Source of the DNA: Megasphaera sp. MJR8396C
GTDB taxonomy: Bacteria > Bacillota > Negativicutes > Veillonellales > Megasphaeraceae
Assembly: GCF_001546855.1 (NCBI RefSeq)
Contig: NZ_KQ958202.1
Location: 1 to 61,675 of the forward strand
Reading direction: 5' to 3'
DNA: 61,675 bases
Made by a program: the position numbers and the translations under genes. The notes below the pieces were generated by a model. That model saw only the letters and a list, made by a program, of their open reading frames with translations. It ran no database searches and had not been told where the DNA came from. Position 1 is the first letter of the stretch. The number at the start of each line of letters is the position of its first letter. Positions 7,563-16,567 of the stretch are shown here, in pieces.

Positions 7563-9452
7563 TTGTCACATCCTGTGGAGATAGATCCGATTTTATTGAG
7601 CAAAGTCAGTAAACCGGCCCGCTACGTCGGCGGGGAATGGAACAGCGTCGTAAAAGACCACGACCAGGTCAAACTGACCGTTGCTTACTGTTTTCCCGAT
7701 GTTTATGAAGTGGCCATGAGCCATTTGGGCCTGCGCATCCTCTATGCTTTGCTCAACGAACGGCCCGATGTGGCTGCCGAACGAGTCTATGCGCCCTGGC
7801 CGGATATGGAAGACCTCATGCGGGCCAAGGGCTACCCGCTTTTTTCGTTGGAAACGAAGACGCCGGTCCGCGATTTTGACATGGTCGGTTTTACCCTTCA
7901 ATATGAAATGAGTTTTACCAACATCCTCAATATGCTCGATCTGGCCGGAATGCCGATTTTTGCCAAAGACCGCGGCGACGATATGCCCTTAGTGGCCGCC
8001 GGCGGTCCTTGTGCGTATAATGCAGAACCGTTGGCCGATTACATCGACATCTTCTTCCTCGGCGAATCGGAAGAATCGACACAGCTTCTGGCCGATACGA
8101 TCATCGCCTGGAAAGAAGCGGGGAAACCCGGCGGCAAGAAAGGCCTCTTGAAAGAGCTCGCGCAGCAGCCGGGGAACTACGTGCCGTCCTTCTACGATGC
8201 ACAATATGATGAGGCAGGGAACTTCAAAGCCCTGGTGCCGACGGAACCGGAAGCCAAGGCTGAAATCGAAAAATGCGTCGTCGCCGACGTGGAACACGTC
8301 TTTTTCCCGACCAAACCGATTGTTCCCAACATCGATATCGTTCACAACCGGGCAGTCCTCGAACTGTTCCGTGGCTGCAGTCGAGGCTGCCGTTTCTGCC
8401 AGGCCGGCATGCTCTACCGTCCCATCCGGGAAAAGACGCCGGAACAGCTGGTAAAATTGGCCAAAGACATCGTGGCCAACTCCGGCTACGATGAAATTTC
8501 CCTCATGAGCCTGAGCTCGGCGGACTATTCCTGCCTGCCGGAACTGGTCGACCAGCTCCTCGATGCCTTCAAGGGGCAGAAAGTCAGTGTCAGCCTGCCG
8601 TCACTGCGCGTCGACAGCTTCTCCGTCGACATCGCCAAGAAGGTACAGCAGGTCCGAAAGAGCGGCCTGACCTTTGCGCCGGAAGCGGGGACCCAGCGCC
8701 TGCGCGACGTCATCAATAAGGGCGTCACCGAAGAAAACCTTTTGGCCGCCTGTGAAAATGCCTTCCATAACGGCTGGTCGACGGTAAAACTCTACTTCAT
8801 GATGGGCCTTCCGACGGAAACCGATGAAGACTTGGCCGGCATTGCCGACCTGGCCTATAAAGTGTTGAACTTGTATCGCTCCGTAACCCATAAGAATAAC
8901 GGCAAGGTGACGGTCTCCGTTTCGAGCTTCGTCCCCAAATCGCATACGTCCTTCCAGTGGTTCGGTCAGCTTCCCATCGAAGAAATCGAACGGAAACAGC
9001 AGTACATCAAGGGCCTCATTCGCGACAAACACATTTCCTACCACTACCACGACGCCAAGACCGGCCGACTGGAAGCGACCTTTGCCCGCGGTGACCGCCG
9101 CATGGGGAAGGTCCTCTACGAAGCCTGGAAACTGGGCTGTAAATTTGACGGCTGGACGGAAATGTTCGACTATGACCGTTGGATGAAGGCCTTTGAGTTA
9201 GCCGGCATCGATCCCGATTACTACGCGGCTAGAAACCGCAGCCTCGACGAGGCCCTGCCCTGGGATCACCTCACCAGCGGAGCTACAAAAAATTATTTGA
9301 AGCAGGAATGGAAACGGGCTGAACGGGCCGAACTGACCCATGACTGCCGCCGTCTGTCCTGTACGGGCTGCGGTGTCTGCCCCAATCTGGGCGTTTCGAT
9401 CATCGACAGAAAGGCAGGCGTTGACCATGGCAAGAATACGTTTAGCTGTTAA
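7563..9452 (+). CDS. Radical SAM protein of the TIGR03960 type (B12-binding-like N-terminus)
   Basis: The 629-residue protein has an N-terminal region like B12-binding radical SAM enzymes and a radical SAM core with the cluster motif CSRGCRFC near residue 272. The C-terminus holds a further cysteine group (CRRLSCTGCGVCPNLG). Family members sit next to a TIGR03936-type partner and RNase G, as here. The reaction is unknown. TTG at 7563 was chosen because GGAGG lies 8 nt upstream; the longer frame would overlap rodA by more than 150 bp. Confidence 0.85.
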   Translation: MSHPVEIDPILLSKVSKPARYVGGEWNSVVKDHDQVKLTVAYCFPDVYEVAMSHLGLRILYALLNERPDVAAERVYAPWPDMEDLMRAKGYPLFSLETKTPVRDFDMVGFTLQYEMSFTNILNMLDLAGMPIFAKDRGDDMPLVAAGGPCAYNAEPLADYIDIFFLGESEESTQLLADTIIAWKEAGKPGGKKGLLKELAQQPGNYVPSFYDAQYDEAGNFKALVPTEPEAKAEIEKCVVADVEHVFFPTKPIVPNIDIVHNRAVLELFRGCSRGCRFCQAGMLYRPIREKTPEQLVKLAKDIVANSGYDEISLMSLSSADYSCLPELVDQLLDAFKGQKVSVSLPSLRVDSFSVDIAKKVQQVRKSGLTFAPEAGTQRLRDVINKGVTEENLLAACENAFHNGWSTVKLYFMMGLPTETDEDLAGIADLAYKVLNLYRSVTHKNNGKVTVSVSSFVPKSHTSFQWFGQLPIEEIERKQQYIKGLIRDKHISYHYHDAKTGRLEATFARGDRRMGKVLYEAWKLGCKFDGWTEMFDYDRWMKAFELAGIDPDYYAARNRSLDEALPWDHLTSGATKNYLKQEWKRAERAELTHDCRRLSCTGCGVCPNLGVSIIDRKAGVDHGKNTFSC

Positions 9453-10149
9453 AAAAGACGGGGCCCTGCAGTTTCTGTCACACCTCGACTTTGCCCGGGC
9501 CGTGCGCTACGTCATCATTCGGGCCAAACTTCCCATTTGTTATTCAGAAGGCTTCAATCCCCATATGAAGCTCAGCTTCGCCTCGGCCCTCGGCGTTGGC
9601 GTGTCGGCCGATATCGAATACATGGACATGGAACTTGCGGAAAAGATTCCCGTTTCCGACGTCATGGCCCGCATGAACGAAACGTCGCCTCAGGGGTTTA
9701 CCGTCCTCGACGGCCGCTATGTCGACCCCAAGGCGCCGAAACTGATGGCCATTGCCAACTATGCCGTCTATACCCTGCGCGGTCCCTTGAAGGAAGACCT
9801 CAGTCAAGACGGCTTGAATGCGGTTTTACAGCGCTTCAACGAGGCCGAATCGGTCCTCTATGAAAAAGTCTCTCACAAGGGGAAACATCGCGTGCGGACC
9901 ATTGAAGTTAAAAATCACGTCATCGAGGCCATTCATGGGAATGTCAAAGACGGCGACGTCTACCTCACGGTAGGCATCTATCAGACCGGGGAAGGGGCCA
10001 TCAAGCCGATTCAGGTTTGGGAAGTCCTTGAAAAAGACTTCGGTCTGCCCGTCCATGCCGATATGATGCTGGCCCGGCGGACGGGGATTTTCGTGCGTAA
10101 AGACGACGGCAAGACGGCGTCTCTCTTTGAGGGCTATGATGAAAGGTAA
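9427..10149 (+). CDS. TIGR03936 / DUF2344 family radical SAM-associated protein
   Basis: This 240-residue protein begins MARIRLAVKKDGALQFLSHLDFARAVRYVIIRA and continues SEGFNPHMKLSFASALGVG, the classic opening of the DUF2344 family that always accompanies the preceding radical SAM gene. It overlaps that gene by 26 bp, so the two are likely translated together and act together. A role in RNA or cofactor modification has been suggested for such pairs, but nothing in the sequence fixes it. ATG 9427 gives the conserved N-terminus. Confidence 0.85.
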   Translation: MARIRLAVKKDGALQFLSHLDFARAVRYVIIRAKLPICYSEGFNPHMKLSFASALGVGVSADIEYMDMELAEKIPVSDVMARMNETSPQGFTVLDGRYVDPKAPKLMAIANYAVYTLRGPLKEDLSQDGLNAVLQRFNEAESVLYEKVSHKGKHRVRTIEVKNHVIEAIHGNVKDGDVYLTVGIYQTGEGAIKPIQVWEVLEKDFGLPVHADMMLARRTGIFVRKDDGKTASLFEGYDER

Positions 10150-10834
10150 GCTGTACTGCGTCGGCATCGGCCCGGGGGACCCGGAGCTGTTGACCGTAAA
10201 GGCGCTGAAAACGATCGGGGCCTGTCCCGTTCTGGCCGTTCCTAAGAGCGGCAGCGGCCCCTTGACGGCAAAGGATATTTTGCTCAAGGCCTTGGACGAC
10301 TGTGATCTCACCTTGTCCGATAAGAAGGTCCTGACCTTAGACTTTCCCATGACCCGTAAGGACGAAGTCCTCGCCGGAGCCCATGAAAAAGCCGCCAAGG
10401 CCGTCATGGCTGACCTCGATGAAGGGCGCGACGTAGCCCTCATTACCCTCGGCTGCCCGACGGTCTATGCGACCAGTATTTACGTCCACCACCTCGTCCA
10501 GGAGGCGGGCTACGAAACGGCCATCGTCCCCGGTGTGCCCAGCTTCTGTGCCGTCGCTGCGAAATTGCAGCAGCCCCTGTGTGAAAAAGACGAAGCCTTA
10601 CTGATCATCCCCGGCAACCATGAACAGCGCCGGCAGTTATTGGCCCTTCCGGGCAGTAAGGTCATTATGAAGCCGTCGGGGAAACTAAAGCCCATCCAAG
10701 ATGAACTGAAAGACCTGGGCCTTCTCGAGCGGACATCCATGATCGAGCGCTGCGGACTGTCCGGCGAGAAAATATATGAACAGGCTGCCGATGCGGAAGA
10801 AACGGGTTATTTTGCCGTCTTATTGGTAAAATAA
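10139..10834 (+). CDS. cbiL: Precorrin-2 / cobalt-factor II C20-methyltransferase
   Basis: The 231-residue protein starts MKGKLYCVGIGPGDPELLTVKA, with the glycine-rich SAM site of the tetrapyrrole methylase family, then TLGCPTVYATSIYVH and VPGVPSFCAVAAKL as in CbiL/CobI. It adds the C20 methyl group in cobalamin ring synthesis. It overlaps the end of the previous gene and is 19 kb away from the main cobalamin cluster (29.2-35.1 kb), an unusual position. ATG at 10136 is an alternative start; 10139 gives better spacing from GAGGG. Confidence 0.85.
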   Translation: MKGKLYCVGIGPGDPELLTVKALKTIGACPVLAVPKSGSGPLTAKDILLKALDDCDLTLSDKKVLTLDFPMTRKDEVLAGAHEKAAKAVMADLDEGRDVALITLGCPTVYATSIYVHHLVQEAGYETAIVPGVPSFCAVAAKLQQPLCEKDEALLIIPGNHEQRRQLLALPGSKVIMKPSGKLKPIQDELKDLGLLERTSMIERCGLSGEKIYEQAADAEETGYFAVLLVK

Positions 10835-10884
10835 TCGGTCTTGATAGAATCTTTCGTCAGCCATTGATAAGGAGGAGTGACACG

Positions 10885-12324
10885 ATGAAAACGATCGTTG
10901 GTAATGTCATGCCCGAAGAAACGCGCATGGCTATCCTCGAAGATGGTCGTCTTCGTGATTTTGCGGTAGAACGCGACGATGACATGCACATCGTCAATCA
11001 TATATATAAGGGGACGATCCAGAATATTCTGCCGTCGCTCCAGGCTGCTTTCGTCAACATCGGCCGGCGCAAGAACGCCTTTATTTATATGGGCGATATG
11101 TTTCCCCGGGCGGCGTCCAAAGAAGAAATCCAGCAGATGCACCTGTCCGTCGGTCAATCGGTCTTAGTCCAGATCATCAAGGACGAACAAGGGTCTAAGG
11201 GCCCGAAGGCGACGGCCAATATCAGTTTGGCCGGCCGCTATGCCGTCCTGATGCCGACCGTTGACTACATCGGCGTATCGAAAAAAATCCGCGATGAACA
11301 GGAACGGGACCGGCTACGCGACATCGTAGCTGAGATCAAGCCCGACGGCATGGGCCTTATCATCCGTACCGTCGCCAAAGGCGTCTCGCGGGAAGAACTC
11401 TTGAGTGACCTTCAGTATTTGCTGCGGACCTGGGACAGTATCCGCCAGCGCTACGCCCTGGCCAAGAAGCCGACCCTCTTGTACCGCGAGGCCGATTTGG
11501 TCATGCGCATGGTCCGCGACCATTTCACGGCCGACGTCAAACAAGTCGTCGTCGACAGCCGCGAAGCCTATGAACGCATCTGTCAGGTTTTCCCCGGTTC
11601 GCAGTGGCAGAGCCGCATCCGCCTCTATGAAGGGGACGAACCGATTTTTGAACACTATGGCCTCGAAGAAGGGCTCAAAGGCCTGATGTCGCGCATCGTA
11701 CCCCTGCCGTCGGGCGGCAACCTGGTCATCGACCATACGGAAGCCTTGACCGTCATCGACGTCAACAGCAGCAAGTATACCGGCAACGGGACGACCCTGC
11801 AGGATACGATTTTTCATGTCAATAAAGAAGCAGCCATCGAAATCGCCCGTCAGCTGCGCCTGCGGGACATCGGCGGCATCATCATCATCGACTTCATCGA
11901 CATGGCCCAGCCTTTGAAACGCGACGAAATTCTTCAGATTTTGATCCGTGAAACGGCCATGGATTGCACCAAGACCCGGGTTCTCGGCATGACGGCCCTG
12001 AACCTCGTTGAAATCACCCGCAAAAAAGCCCGACAAAGCCTGTACCAGGTTCAGTTCGATCCCTGCGACGTCTGCGGCGGTTCGGGCTACCTCTATTCGG
12101 CAGAAACGGTCGTCCTCCAGATTATCCGCCGCCTGCGCCATATGGCAGCGGCTCATCAGCTTCGCGGCGACGTCCTCATCGAAGCTCACCCTGACGTCCT
12201 GGCACTCTTAAAGGATAAGAAGCGCAAGGCCGAATGGGAGCGGGAATTGAAGCGGACCCTCTATTTTGAAGCGTCGGGACATCCCAATCGGGAAGTATTC
12301 TCTATCTTATCGTATGCGCCGTAA
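10885..12324 (+). CDS. rng: Ribonuclease E/G family protein (RNase G)
   Basis: This 479-residue protein has an S1-like RNA-binding region near residues 35-110 (KGTIQNILPSLQAAFVNIG), the catalytic core with LTVIDVNSSKYTG near residue 290 and GGIIIIDFIDM near 332, and the Zn-link cysteines CDVCGG near 394. It cleaves A/U-rich single-stranded RNA in rRNA maturation and mRNA decay. Short length without a long C-terminal scaffold fits RNase G rather than full RNase E. It follows the radical-SAM pair as in many Firmicutes, but with cbiL inserted between. ATG 10885 follows AAGGAGGAG. Confidence 0.92.
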   Translation: MKTIVGNVMPEETRMAILEDGRLRDFAVERDDDMHIVNHIYKGTIQNILPSLQAAFVNIGRRKNAFIYMGDMFPRAASKEEIQQMHLSVGQSVLVQIIKDEQGSKGPKATANISLAGRYAVLMPTVDYIGVSKKIRDEQERDRLRDIVAEIKPDGMGLIIRTVAKGVSREELLSDLQYLLRTWDSIRQRYALAKKPTLLYREADLVMRMVRDHFTADVKQVVVDSREAYERICQVFPGSQWQSRIRLYEGDEPIFEHYGLEEGLKGLMSRIVPLPSGGNLVIDHTEALTVIDVNSSKYTGNGTTLQDTIFHVNKEAAIEIARQLRLRDIGGIIIIDFIDMAQPLKRDEILQILIRETAMDCTKTRVLGMTALNLVEITRKKARQSLYQVQFDPCDVCGGSGYLYSAETVVLQIIRRLRHMAAAHQLRGDVLIEAHPDVLALLKDKKRKAEWERELKRTLYFEASGHPNREVFSILSYAP

Positions 12325-12362
12325 TAGGCGGTAGGTTCGGTCGATGTAAAGGGGGAAGGCCT

Positions 12363-13583
12363 ATGCTGGGGAAAAAAGTATTCATCTTGTCGCTTTGCTT
12401 GGTCATGACGGCCTTGTCGGCCTTGGCTTCATCGCCGAAGGAGGGCTATGACCAGGCCCGCCGAGAAGTCCTCTCCGCCTGGCTGTCCATGGCAGCTTAT
12501 GACGATAAGCCCGGAGAAGCGGCTCGGCAGGAATTGACCCGCCGCGGTTGGGATATAGACAACCGAATTCAAAAAGATAATAAGTCAGAGACGAAATTTC
12601 GCCTGGCCCATAAAGGACAGGAAACGCTGGTCGCCGTCACGGGGACGGAAAGTTTAGCCGACGTCAAGTCCGATTTGAACCTCCACGCCGTCCCATATAA
12701 AGAAGGGGAGGCGAGCCAATCCCAGGTTCATGCCGGCTTTTCCTACTATACGACGACCCTCCTCGATACACCTTACGAGGGGACGACGCTGAAAGAAGTT
12801 TTAAAAGCCGATGCGGCCTCGCAGGACGTGACCTTGACCGGTCATAGCCTCGGCGGTGCCGTGGCCCTCTTGGCGGCAGCCCGCCTCTATGATGAGGGAG
12901 CATCGCAGATTCAGGTCGTCACTTTCGGCGCCCCAGCCGTGGGAAATGCGGCCTTTAATGCGGCTTATGAACCGCTCCTTCAGGTGGACCGCATCGTCAT
13001 GGCCGGCGATCCCGTAAAGGGGATTTTGCAGACCGTCGACGGGACGTACAGTCAATTTTCCAAGGAAACGGTGTGGAACAGTGCCCCTTCGGTGCAGCGC
13101 TTTGCCCATGACATCGTCGGCTATGCCGATGCTGCCCTTCGCCGCTATTACGATGCCAAAGGGGCCTATGAGACGGCCTTGGGTCATCCCCTGACAGCCG
13201 ATGTAGCCCAAGCCAAGGACCCTTCGGTTTGGGTCCTGCCGCTGACGGTCACCGTCGATCCAGCTCTTTCTGAAGATGTGCCTTATATGAAGCAGGCCGC
13301 TGACGATTAGCTGGCCTACCGCCTTCATCCGGTGTATGGTCCTTCGGAAAAATCCTTGGCCGAGAATTTGAAAGAGGCCCGTGATAAGGGCTGCAGTGCC
13401 GTCTTAGTCCGCCAGCTTACGGGCAAAAGGGCCAAGGACAAGGACTATGATTTTATCCTGACTTATGAAGAAGTGTGGTATGACGCACAGAGCGGTGCGG
13501 CTCGTTCTGCCTTTTCCATGACCATGAATACCGAAAAGATGACGCCCATTCTGTCACTCCTGGCCATGGCCGGCACGGCCTAA
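12363..13583 (+). pseudogene. Secreted class-3 lipase family protein interrupted by an in-frame amber codon
   Basis: The first frame (12363-13310, 315 residues) has a signal peptide (LSLCLVMTALSALASS) and an alpha/beta-hydrolase core with the serine motif GHSLGG near residue 162 and FGAPAVGN, as in fungal-type class 3 lipases. It stops at TAG 13308-13310. The same frame continues for 90 more codons to 13583 (LAYRLHPVYGPSEKSL...) with codon use like the first part. A GTG at 13332 could start a separate 83-residue product, but no ribosome site precedes it. I read this as one gene of about 406 codons broken by a nonsense mutation. The catalytic part may still be made and secreted. Confidence 0.7.
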
Positions 13584-13668
13584 GCTGAACCGAGCACGGG
13601 AGCGGCGGCAGTTGCCGCTTCGTCTTTCGTCCGATTGTTAACGTGATTTTCATGAGGAGGTTTTTCCT

Positions 13669-15012
13669 TTGCGCATAGTTGTCGTAGGGGCCGGTAAGCT
13701 GGGCTACAGCATTGCCGAGCTGTTATCACATGAACAATTTGATATCGTCGTCGTCGACCATGATGAAGAACGATTGGAAGTCGTCCGCAATACCCTCGAC
13801 GTCCTGACCATCCTGGCCAACGGGGCCAGCCCGGTTACGATGGACGACCCCGATATTCACGGAGCCGACCTCCTCGTCGCTTGTACGGCGACGGATGAAG
13901 TGAATCTGGTGACCTGTATTTTAGCCAAGAAACACGGTATCAAATACACGGCCGTCCGCATTCGCGACATGCAGTTTTTGACCGGGGCCAAGGACTATCT
14001 GAAAAAGAATTTTGATATCGACCTGGTCATCAATCCGGAAATGATCACGGCCCGCGAAATCAATCGGATTCTCCTGACGCCGGCGGCGCTCAACGTCGAA
14101 GATTTTGCCAACGGCAAGGTCCGTCTGTTTGAAACCAAAATCACCCGCCATTCGCCGCTGGTCAATGTGCCTTTTAAGAATATGAATATGCCGCCGTCGG
14201 TTTTGGTCGGTATGATTTTCCGCGACCAGCGCATGATCATCCCCCACGGCGACGACCGCCTCTATCCCCACGATAACGCCTATTTTATCGGCGATGCCAA
14301 GGCCATTGAAAAATTCAGTGAAAATTTTGTGCCCAGCAACATCGAAACCATCGAACGAGTCATCATCATCGGCGCCGGCCGGTCGGGCCGCTTTTTGGCG
14401 CCCATGCTGGATAAGGAAGGCTTTCAGGTCAAGGTCTTCGATAAAGACCACGAACGCTGTCTGCAAGTCGCTGAACTCATGGACGACGGCTTGGCCATCC
14501 ACGGCGACGGGACCGATATCGACCTCTTGGAGCAGGAAGGGATTGCCGATGCCGATGTCGTCATTTGCCTGACCGACGACGACCGCCTGAATCTGATGCT
14601 GGCCTTAATTGCCAAGCACTTGGGGGCTAAAAAGACCATCGTCCGCGTATCGCGTATCGAATACGGCGGCCTGATGGAAAAAGTCGGCGTCGATATCGTC
14701 TTATCGACACGATTGCTGTCCGCCGGGGAAGTCCTGGCCTTTGCCCGTGGCGGCGTCGTATCGGTTTCGCTCCTCGAAGGGGCCAAGGCCGAAGCCGTCG
14801 AAGTCATCGTCCAAGAAGGGGCGCCGGTCATCGGCCAGCGCCTGATGGACCTAAGCCTGCCCAAGGAATGCCTGATCTGCGCCTATGTCCGCGGCGGTGA
14901 AGCCTACATTCCGAACGGTCAGTCGGTCCTCATGGAAGGCGACCGCATCATCCTCTTCAGTCAGACAGAACATTCGCAAAAGGTCATGCAGTACTTTAAA
15001 GGCAGGGAGTAG
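13669..15012 (+). CDS. trkA: Potassium uptake regulatory protein TrkA
   Basis: The 447-residue protein is two copies of a Rossmann NAD-binding RCK domain plus TrkA-C segments. The first begins MRIVVVGAGKLGYSIAELL, the second VIIIGAGRSGRFLAPML near residue 225. It gates the TrkH channel, encoded next, in response to nucleotides. TTG at 13669 is chosen because GAGGAGG lies just upstream and no other start gives the complete first glycine motif. Confidence 0.94.
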   Translation: MRIVVVGAGKLGYSIAELLSHEQFDIVVVDHDEERLEVVRNTLDVLTILANGASPVTMDDPDIHGADLLVACTATDEVNLVTCILAKKHGIKYTAVRIRDMQFLTGAKDYLKKNFDIDLVINPEMITAREINRILLTPAALNVEDFANGKVRLFETKITRHSPLVNVPFKNMNMPPSVLVGMIFRDQRMIIPHGDDRLYPHDNAYFIGDAKAIEKFSENFVPSNIETIERVIIIGAGRSGRFLAPMLDKEGFQVKVFDKDHERCLQVAELMDDGLAIHGDGTDIDLLEQEGIADADVVICLTDDDRLNLMLALIAKHLGAKKTIVRVSRIEYGGLMEKVGVDIVLSTRLLSAGEVLAFARGGVVSVSLLEGAKAEAVEVIVQEGAPVIGQRLMDLSLPKECLICAYVRGGEAYIPNGQSVLMEGDRIILFSQTEHSQKVMQYFKGRE

Positions 15013-15013
15013 C

Positions 15014-16468
15014 ATGGACAGACATATCTTGTTCTATCTCGTCGGCAGGCTCATCCTGGTCAACGGCCTGAGCTTGATCATTCCTTTGACCGCCGGTCTT
15101 ATCTGGGGCGAACGGGGTATCTTGTACTTCGGACCGTCTTTGATCGCCGCCGTGGCCTTTTCGGCGTACTGCCTCTATCGGGGCCGCCATCATAAGCGCC
15201 AGGTCGGAGCCGGGGAAGGGGCCTGGTACATGGTCTTGGTATGGCTGATCCTGAGCTTGTTGGGGATGGTACCCTACGTCATGGCCGGAGTCTTTACGTC
15301 GCCGGCCGATGCTTTTTTTGAAAGCGTATCGGCTTTTACGACGACGGGGACGTCGGTCCTCGCGGACGGCGGTGCCAGCTTACCGGCGTCGCTCCTCTTA
15401 TGGCACAGCCTCATGGGCTGGCTTGGCGGTTTGAACTTCATCCTCATGCTGGTTTCGGTCATGCCCTTGGTCAGCGGTTGTTTCGGCTTGACCTTATCGG
15501 TCCATCAAAGCGTGTCTTTCAGTCCCATGGTGGCCAGTATGCAGGACGCTGCCCGAAAGGTAGGCTGCATCTACTTGGCCATTACGACCTTTTCCGTGAT
15601 CCTCTATTGGCTGGCCGGCCTTTCTCCGGAGGCAGCGGTCAATCAGGGGCTGGTGACCTTATCGACCAGCGGCGGCGATTCGCTGTTCGATTTTCTGCGC
15701 TACGACAGTCGGGCTCTCGAAGGGGCCGGCGCTCTTTCGATGCTCCTGGCCAGCGGCAACTTCCTCTTGTACTGGAAGAGCTGGGAACGGCGCAGTCTGA
15801 AAATCTTTCTGCACGATGCCGAGCTGCGGTATTTTTTGATGATGTTCGTCGGTGTCAGTGCCGTCGTATCCTTTCACCTGTGGCACTACGGCGTCTATGA
15901 CGGCTGGGATAATCTGCGCTACGGCTTTTTCCAGGTCTTATCCTTTATCAGTACCAGCGGCTTTACGTCGACGTCCATGGCGGACTGGCCGGAATTTGAT
16001 AAGTATGTCCTGTTTTTACTGGCCTTTATCGGCGGCTGTATCGGGTCGTCCACAGGGGGGCTCAAGGTCATGCGCTTTATGGTGCTGTTTAAAATGACGG
16101 CTCAAGAGCTGCGCCGGACCCTCCACCCGCGGATGGTCGTGTCCTTAAAAATCGACGGCGTTCCCGTCGATATGAACATCGTCAGCCGCGTCCTCAGCTA
16201 CTTCTTTTTAGTCATCATGACTTTTTTCGCATCGATGCTGATCATTTCCTTAGCCGGTGTCACGCCGATTCAGTCCATGGCCATGGCCGTCGGCTGTCTT
16301 TCCAGTGTCGGTTCGACGATGGCCCTCTTTGGCGTCACCGATATAGCGTCGCTGCCGGCGTGGACGAAGGTATACTGCGGCTTTTTAATGATTTTAGGCC
16401 GCGTCGAAATTTTTCCTATCCTCCTCGTTATCCAGCACAGTGTCGGTTACGTCTGGCGCCGTTGGTAA
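15014..16468 (+). CDS. trkH: Potassium uptake channel subunit TrkH
   Basis: The 484-residue membrane protein has four pore loops of the TrkH/KtrB superfamily: TTTGTSVLADG, TLSTSGGDS, ISTSGFTSTSM and CLSSVGSTMALFG. With TrkA it forms a K+ uptake system in the inner membrane. The ATG is 1 bp after the trkA stop, with GCAGGGAG as ribosome site overlapping the trkA end. An intrinsic terminator follows at 16524. Confidence 0.93.
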   Translation: MDRHILFYLVGRLILVNGLSLIIPLTAGLIWGERGILYFGPSLIAAVAFSAYCLYRGRHHKRQVGAGEGAWYMVLVWLILSLLGMVPYVMAGVFTSPADAFFESVSAFTTTGTSVLADGGASLPASLLLWHSLMGWLGGLNFILMLVSVMPLVSGCFGLTLSVHQSVSFSPMVASMQDAARKVGCIYLAITTFSVILYWLAGLSPEAAVNQGLVTLSTSGGDSLFDFLRYDSRALEGAGALSMLLASGNFLLYWKSWERRSLKIFLHDAELRYFLMMFVGVSAVVSFHLWHYGVYDGWDNLRYGFFQVLSFISTSGFTSTSMADWPEFDKYVLFLLAFIGGCIGSSTGGLKVMRFMVLFKMTAQELRRTLHPRMVVSLKIDGVPVDMNIVSRVLSYFFLVIMTFFASMLIISLAGVTPIQSMAMAVGCLSSVGSTMALFGVTDIASLPAWTKVYCGFLMILGRVEIFPILLVIQHSVGYVWRRW

Positions 16469-16523
16469 GAACGGGTTGTGGATAACATAGCCTTCGTTAG
16501 AAAACAATTAAATCAAATTAAGG

Positions 16524-16567
16524 AATCTCCTTTTCATGCTATGCTGGCAGGGAAAGGAGATTTTTTT
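16524..16567 (+). terminator. Intrinsic terminator overlapping the ribosome site of the pilus operon
   Basis: AATCTCCTTTTC (16524-16535) pairs with GGAAAGGAGATT (16551-16562) with one G-T pair, and a T7 run follows (16561-16567). The 3' arm contains the AAAGGAGA ribosome site of the next gene, whose ATG is at 16568. The element can therefore both end trkH transcription and mask translation of the pilus ATPase. Confidence 0.75.

Noticed and set aside
13308-13310. TAG read as pyrrolysine in the lipase
   Set aside because: Pyrrolysine is limited to certain methylamine users and no pyl gene or matching enzyme is visible. A nonsense mutation is simpler.
16478-16567. GTG start at 16478 for the pilus ATPase
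   Set aside because: The added 30 codons are A/T-rich, cross the terminator hairpin, and contain the real ribosome site of ATG 16568.
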